A stretch of 64,000 nt of DNA from Heliocidaris erythrogramma (taxonomy: Eukaryota > Echinodermata > Echinoidea > Camarodonta > Echinometridae). Under the pieces are notes generated by a model, which did no database searches, was not told the origin of the DNA, and saw only the letters and a list, made by a program, of their open reading frames with translations. Both the position numbers and the translations under genes were made by a program. The stretch is from positions 42,183,573 through 42,247,572 of the forward strand of contig CM046858.1 of NCBI GenBank assembly GCA_025617745.1, in the 5' to 3' direction. Of the stretch, positions 39,801 to 45,800 are shown piece after piece. The stretch's first letter is position 1, and each line of letters starts with the position of its first letter.

Positions 39801-42800
39801 TCAATGAGGAGAGTTTAGTCAAAAAGTATCAAAGCAGAAATGGCTTGGTAAATTCATGTCCCATCTGTCACACTGAACTTGGAAGCCCCGCCCACAAGTT
39901 GTGGGTGGGGCTTGGAAAAAAAAAATATTCCCCCATTTTGTGGACCAAACCCATAGATCACAACTCTATAAAAATAAGCATCACTTTTACATGAAATATA
40001 AAATATCAAGTAAAAGCATCAAGAAGTGAGGGTTAGATGTCCCGTTTGTCACGCTGGAATTCTCGCTACCCCAAATATGCAATTTCGCCAACAGATGGCG
40101 TTTTTCATGCAAACCACGCATGCGCAGTGCTGACAATATCCCGATTGGATCGACAAGTGTTTGTCTTTTTGCATTGAAAATGTACACAGGTATTACAAAA
40201 ATCCTCGAGTTTGAGTATAAATTAACATGTTTGAAAAGATACCATCATGATTTATTGAGACAATTGGTTGCATTTTCAAAATTTGAGTGGTTTATGTCAT
40301 GCGATCCAAAAATTAAGCATTTTAGCACTCATTTTATTCATAAGCCGTAGTATTTCAATACGTACCGGAAGTGAAGTTGACGAAGATGCGGACCATTTCC
40401 ATGCATAATATTGCCTTCTACGTCGAAAATCGCATATTTGAGGTAGCGAGAATTGCCCAAAAGTGATTGCAGAGATTAAGTGCTACATGTATGTGGACAC
40501 ATGGAATGTTTATGATTTTCTGTGTTCTGTTTTCTTAGTTGCCAACTGGGGTATTCCTCTAGCTGCTTTAGCTGACATGAAAAGAGATCCTGAAATCATT
40601 AGCCCTAGGATGACAGCAGGTGAGTCAATAGAGACAAATCACTTAACCCGTTGAATACTGAATTCTGTAATTCCCATAGGCTTTGTACAGGGACCACCCG
40701 GTTCCAGTTGGCAACAGGTTAATATGCCTGGCAGAAGGGCGCAAATGGATGCATGGACAATGATGTACATTTTGAGAAATACGCATTCCAAAGTTTTGAA
40801 CTTTCTGTGACTATATCTGCACTATACACCTCAGTCCGTACATTGTCCAAAATTGTTTAGGGGTAGCCACATGTAATCACTTCAGCATCAGAACTGACAG
40901 ATTTGAAATTTGGCAAGAATGTGTTTGTGCCTTTCTGCCGAGCAGTGGAGGCACACTACAAACTGTCTTCTCCTCGTACACGATCAAACACTTTCAGCAG
41001 TGTGATGTATTTTCTATATGTACTAGCATGTAGACAGGGACCAGGGGAGCGTTTCATCAAGCGTTTTGTCAGTGATTTTCACCGACTAATTTGCTCTCAG
41101 CCAATCAGATGCAAGGATTTCAGTAGCTTATAACAGTTGTCGGTATAAATCACTGACAAAAAGCTTGATGAATTGCTCCCCAGGCGATTTTGCCCCAGAG
41201 CTACTTAGATAGCCCCTTTGGCCATCCAAGTAGCTTGCCATTTTTATGCCTCCGCCCACCGAAGGTGGGTGCCGGAGGCATTATGTTTTCGGGTTGTCCG
41301 TCCGTCCGTCCGTCCGTCCGTCCGTCCGTCCGTGCGTGCGTCCGTCCGTCCCACTTCTCGTTACCGCGATATCTGAAGAATCATTTGAGGTAGGAACCTC
41401 AAACTTGGTACTAGTATGTATCCCCATACGAAGATGAACTGATTAGATTTTGGGGTAAGTAGGTCAAAGGTCAGAGGTCACAGAGGTCAATTTACATGAA
41501 ATTACAAAAAAATTCTTGGTTTTTAGCACCGTTACCACGATATCTCAAGAACTGTTTGAGATAAGAACTTCAAACTTGGTACTAGTATGTTTCCCTATAT
41601 GAAGATGAACTGACTAGATTTTAGGGTAAGGAGGTCAAAGGTCAGAGGTCACAGAGGTCAATTTACATGAAATTACATAAAAATTCTTGGTTTTTAGCAC
41701 CGTTACCACGATATCTCAAGAACTGTTTGAGGTAAGAACTTCAAACTTGGTACTAGTATGTATCCCCATACGAAGATGAACTGATTAGATTTTGGGGTAA
41801 GTAGGTCAAAGGTCAGAGGTCACAGAGGTCAATTTACATGAAATTACATAAAAATTCTTGGTTTTTAGCACCGTTACCACGATATCTCAAGAACTGTTTG
41901 AGATAAGAACTTCAAACTTGGTACTAGTATGTTTCCCTATATGAAGATGAACTGATTAGATTTTGGGATAAGAAGGTCAGAGGTCACAGGTCAATTTACA
42001 TGAAATTACATGAAAATCTTGGTTTTTAGCACCGTTACCGCGATATCTCAAGAACTGTTTGAGATAAGAACTTCAAACTTGGTACTAGTATGTTTCCCTA
42101 TATGAAGATGAACTGATTAGATTTTAGGGTAAGGAGGTCAAAGGTCAGAGGTCACAGAGGTCAATTTACATGAAATTACATAAAAATTCTTGGTTTTTAG
42201 CACCGTTACCACGATATCTCAAGAACTGTTTGAGATAAGAACTTCAAACTTGGTACCAGTATGCATACCCATAGAAAGATGAACTGATTAGATTTTGGGG
42301 TAAGTAGGTCAAAGGTCAGAGGTCACAGAGGTCAATTTACATAAAATTACATGAAATTACTGGTTTGTTTCATAAAATTAATTTTCTAATGCCTTTAATT
42401 TTTATGTCACACACACTGTGGTCTCAGTAGAATGAAAAGGCCATGGTGTTCAGACCAAGAGTAGTAATAATTGAAATTCATTGTCTCAGACGTTTATAGT
42501 CTATTAGTAGGGTGGCTGCTGCAGCGGGGTTCGCGGTCAGCCACTCGTGATCATGCATGCGTGTTGTGCGTGTTGTGTGGCTGAGCTTTGCAGAGCATTT
42601 CAAATTACACAACACGCATGCATGATCACAAGTGTCTTTTTTTTTGTCTTTTGTGCATTTTAAGTGAAAAGATTTGTAATTTTGTTGGACCAATCCTTTT
42701 AAGAGTGTACATGTATGCCATACATTTCCAATCTGGTGATGGCGGAGGCATAAATTCCGACCGCGCGCGGTCGAATATTCATCTAGTTTTCTTTAATACA

Positions 42801-45800
42801 TCTACACTGTATGTTTTGCTGCTATCAGACAAATATTTTTATGCTCAAAATGTGACCGACCAAAGATCATTAATAAAAAAATAAGGTCTGAGACTGAATG
42901 TTTTATTGTGTATATACACATGTATAGATTTAGACAAGGAATATGTAAAATGGAAGACGTGATGTCTCTATTTTGTTTACCTTATCAAAATAATTTTTGC
43001 AAATTAATCTTATTTTAAATTTTTTTAGTTTCGGTGTAAGTTTTTTTGCTTTCAGTGATAACTTGGTTTAAGATCACAGCAGGAATTTGAATATTGTTTT
43101 GTACTTTAATTCTTCATTACTTTTTAGGAGGAAATGGAAGGAATTTTTCATGTTATTTTTTTCTCTTACCCTACTTTCATTTTTCATTGTGCATTTTCTC
43201 CCTCCCCCCTTAACTTCTTCTTTAAAACTCTTTCATTTACATGTACTTCCTACCTTCCTTCAAAATTTTCTCTTTTTCTTCATTTCTCTCAAGTTCCATA
43301 ACATTTATTTTATTTATTTTGAATGATAAATGCCAATTACAGTTTTAATGAAACAAACATTTAATCAATGACTTTATCCACCCACCTCTTTACTTTTCCT
43401 TTGTGGCCAGCTCTGTGTGTGTATTCTGCTCTCTTCATGCGATTTGCTTACATGGTACAGCCTCGTAACTGGCTCCTCTTTGCCTGTCACTTCACCAACG
43501 AGGGCGCGCAACTCGTACAACTCGGCAGATACGTCAACTATGCAAGGTAACAATCTACATGTATTTGTACCTCACACCGTTTGTATGACACATGCTCTTG
43601 CGACAGTTTCTCTCTGTTCAGTATCCGACACTAATAGGGGAGCGTTTCATCAAGTGTTTTGTCAGTGATTTTTACCGACTAATTTGCTCTCAGCCAATCA
43701 GATGCAAGGATTTCAGTAGCTTATAACAGTTATCGGTAAAAATCCCTAACCTCAACCCCGGACCAACCACTATCAACCCAAACCCAAACCCGAACCCTAA
43801 CCGTAACTGTAACCGTAACCCTTAACCTGGGGAGCATTTCATCAAGTGTTTTGTCAGTGATTTTTACTGACAACTGTTATAAGCTACTGAAATCCTTGCA
43901 TCTGATTGGCTGAGAGCAAATTTGTTGGTAAAAATCACTGACAAAACACTTGAAACGCTCCCCTGACCTACATTGTTTTGTAACATGCAATTTCAACATT
44001 GACTCTAACAGGACATGTACATCTTTGACAAAAATGGGTCTGAAGCAGATAAGATAAGATAAGATAAGATAAGATAAGATAAGATTTTATTCACTCTATC
44101 AACCCCCTCTCGGGGTATGAGAGCACAACATATTTACAATAATATAAATGGTATATTGAATACTTGTACATGGGTATATAGTTTACATATGAAACAACAT
44201 TTCTCAACGAAACATAAAAAAATACAAAAACAACAATAAATATATATATATATACAGTGTAAATACAACTAAAGTACTAGACGTATAGGGTTTTTAACTA
44301 TTCTACCACTACGTGTAACTACCTGACTTTGATTGTCACGTACAACATCAACAACTCCATCCTCTTTTGATTTACATGTAAATTGCTAGGTCACCAAAGC
44401 ATACTTTGGAGCACTGCCAGGCAGGGTCAATATTCTTTCATTCCGTGTCCCCTAATACAATGGAAACTTACTATAACGAGACCATGAAAATTACCTTGTT
44501 ATATCAGGAATCTCCTTATATCAAGGTAGAAAACCAATGGAACATAAAGACATGGGACTGGCAAAATTACCTTGTTATATCAGGAATCGTGTGATATTAG
44601 AGCTCATTATAACGAGTGTCCACTGTACATGTATCATATATTTTGTCATGTTGGATGACCACAATAATGGTTTCCATTTTTTTGTTTTAGAGTCTATACC
44701 CTAACCCTATTTGAGTTTAAAGTTGGAAGTTCAGTTTTGTATATTATCAAAACTTGGGGTTACATATAATAAAATCATCTTTATCAGTGCACAAGACAAT
44801 TAGAAATTGAAAAGTGTCTACGTGCTGCGGCCTGCAGTTTGAAATGTAACCATACCTTATTCAGTAGGAAATGCATCCATCAATGACACAAATATTTATG
44901 GAAACACAAATAAAGTGGTTAGTTTGTAAATTTTCATTTACTTTTTGTTTCTTCTGACATCCCTTATACAGTGTGTATCAAAAAAAGTACACACATTGAA
45001 AAAATCCTCCAAAATCATAATTTCACAATATCAATACGGTTATTTTCTTATACAATTATGGATGAGGATCTGTGTCATCGGATGACACTGTGAGTAGTGA
45101 TAATATTTCACGCTTGATTGAGTACTGGCTGCTTTTGTAAAACCCGCAAAAATTTGTTTGATAGTTGGAGAACATGCAGAACACTACCTGATACACACTT
45201 TGATCAAATTCAAGAATTCAAGACTGATGCAGTTTTTTGCAAACCAATTAATGCAAATTTTTACCAAAGTAGCCTGTACTCACTCAAGCATATCATATTA
45301 TCAATGCTCATAGTGTCGTCTGATGAAACATATATGTACCCTCACCCATAACTGCATAAGAACAGAAATACTGATATTGAAAAATTATGATTTTGGAGAA
45401 TATTTTCAAAGTGTGTACTTTTTTGATACGCACTGTATATCATTTTCGAATACCCTCGAAAATACTTTCACTTCCATATTATGTCCAATTTAATTTGTTT
45501 CATGTGTTCTTAAATAATTTGATTAATTAAAAGAAGTATTTGTAGGTTGCATGATACTTTGACTTAAATAAATATTGACAGAAAGCTAATAAGTATTGTA
45601 AACTACTTTTAGGGAAAGAAAGAAGAGCATTATCAAATCAAAGATAAGTTGCTATCAGTTGTGGCATGTGCTCTTAACCCTACTCCTTAACACCATTTGG
45701 GGTGTTTTACATTGTAATCATTGCACAGTTATATTGGAACTGGTGATAAAGGGCATCGATGGATTCAACCTTTGAAGAAAATACAGCCCTGGAAAAAATT

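Larger units (their letters stand above)
40620..43410 (+). other. MPC1 intron 3
   Basis: GT-AG intron holding a hairpin MITE, the CCGT microsatellite and the 171-bp tandem array. A local inverted pair at about 42540-42620 (CATGCATGCGTGTTGTG with CACAACACGCATGCATG) can form a hairpin. Confidence 0.85.

Noticed and set aside
41190..41437. Frames with repeated Ser-Val-Arg-Pro over the CCGT microsatellite
   Set aside because: Microsatellite translation, no conservation expected.
45118..45351. Transposase remnant in the 467-bp mariner-type element
   Set aside because: No DD(E/D) or helix-turn-helix motif can be seen; the element is too short.
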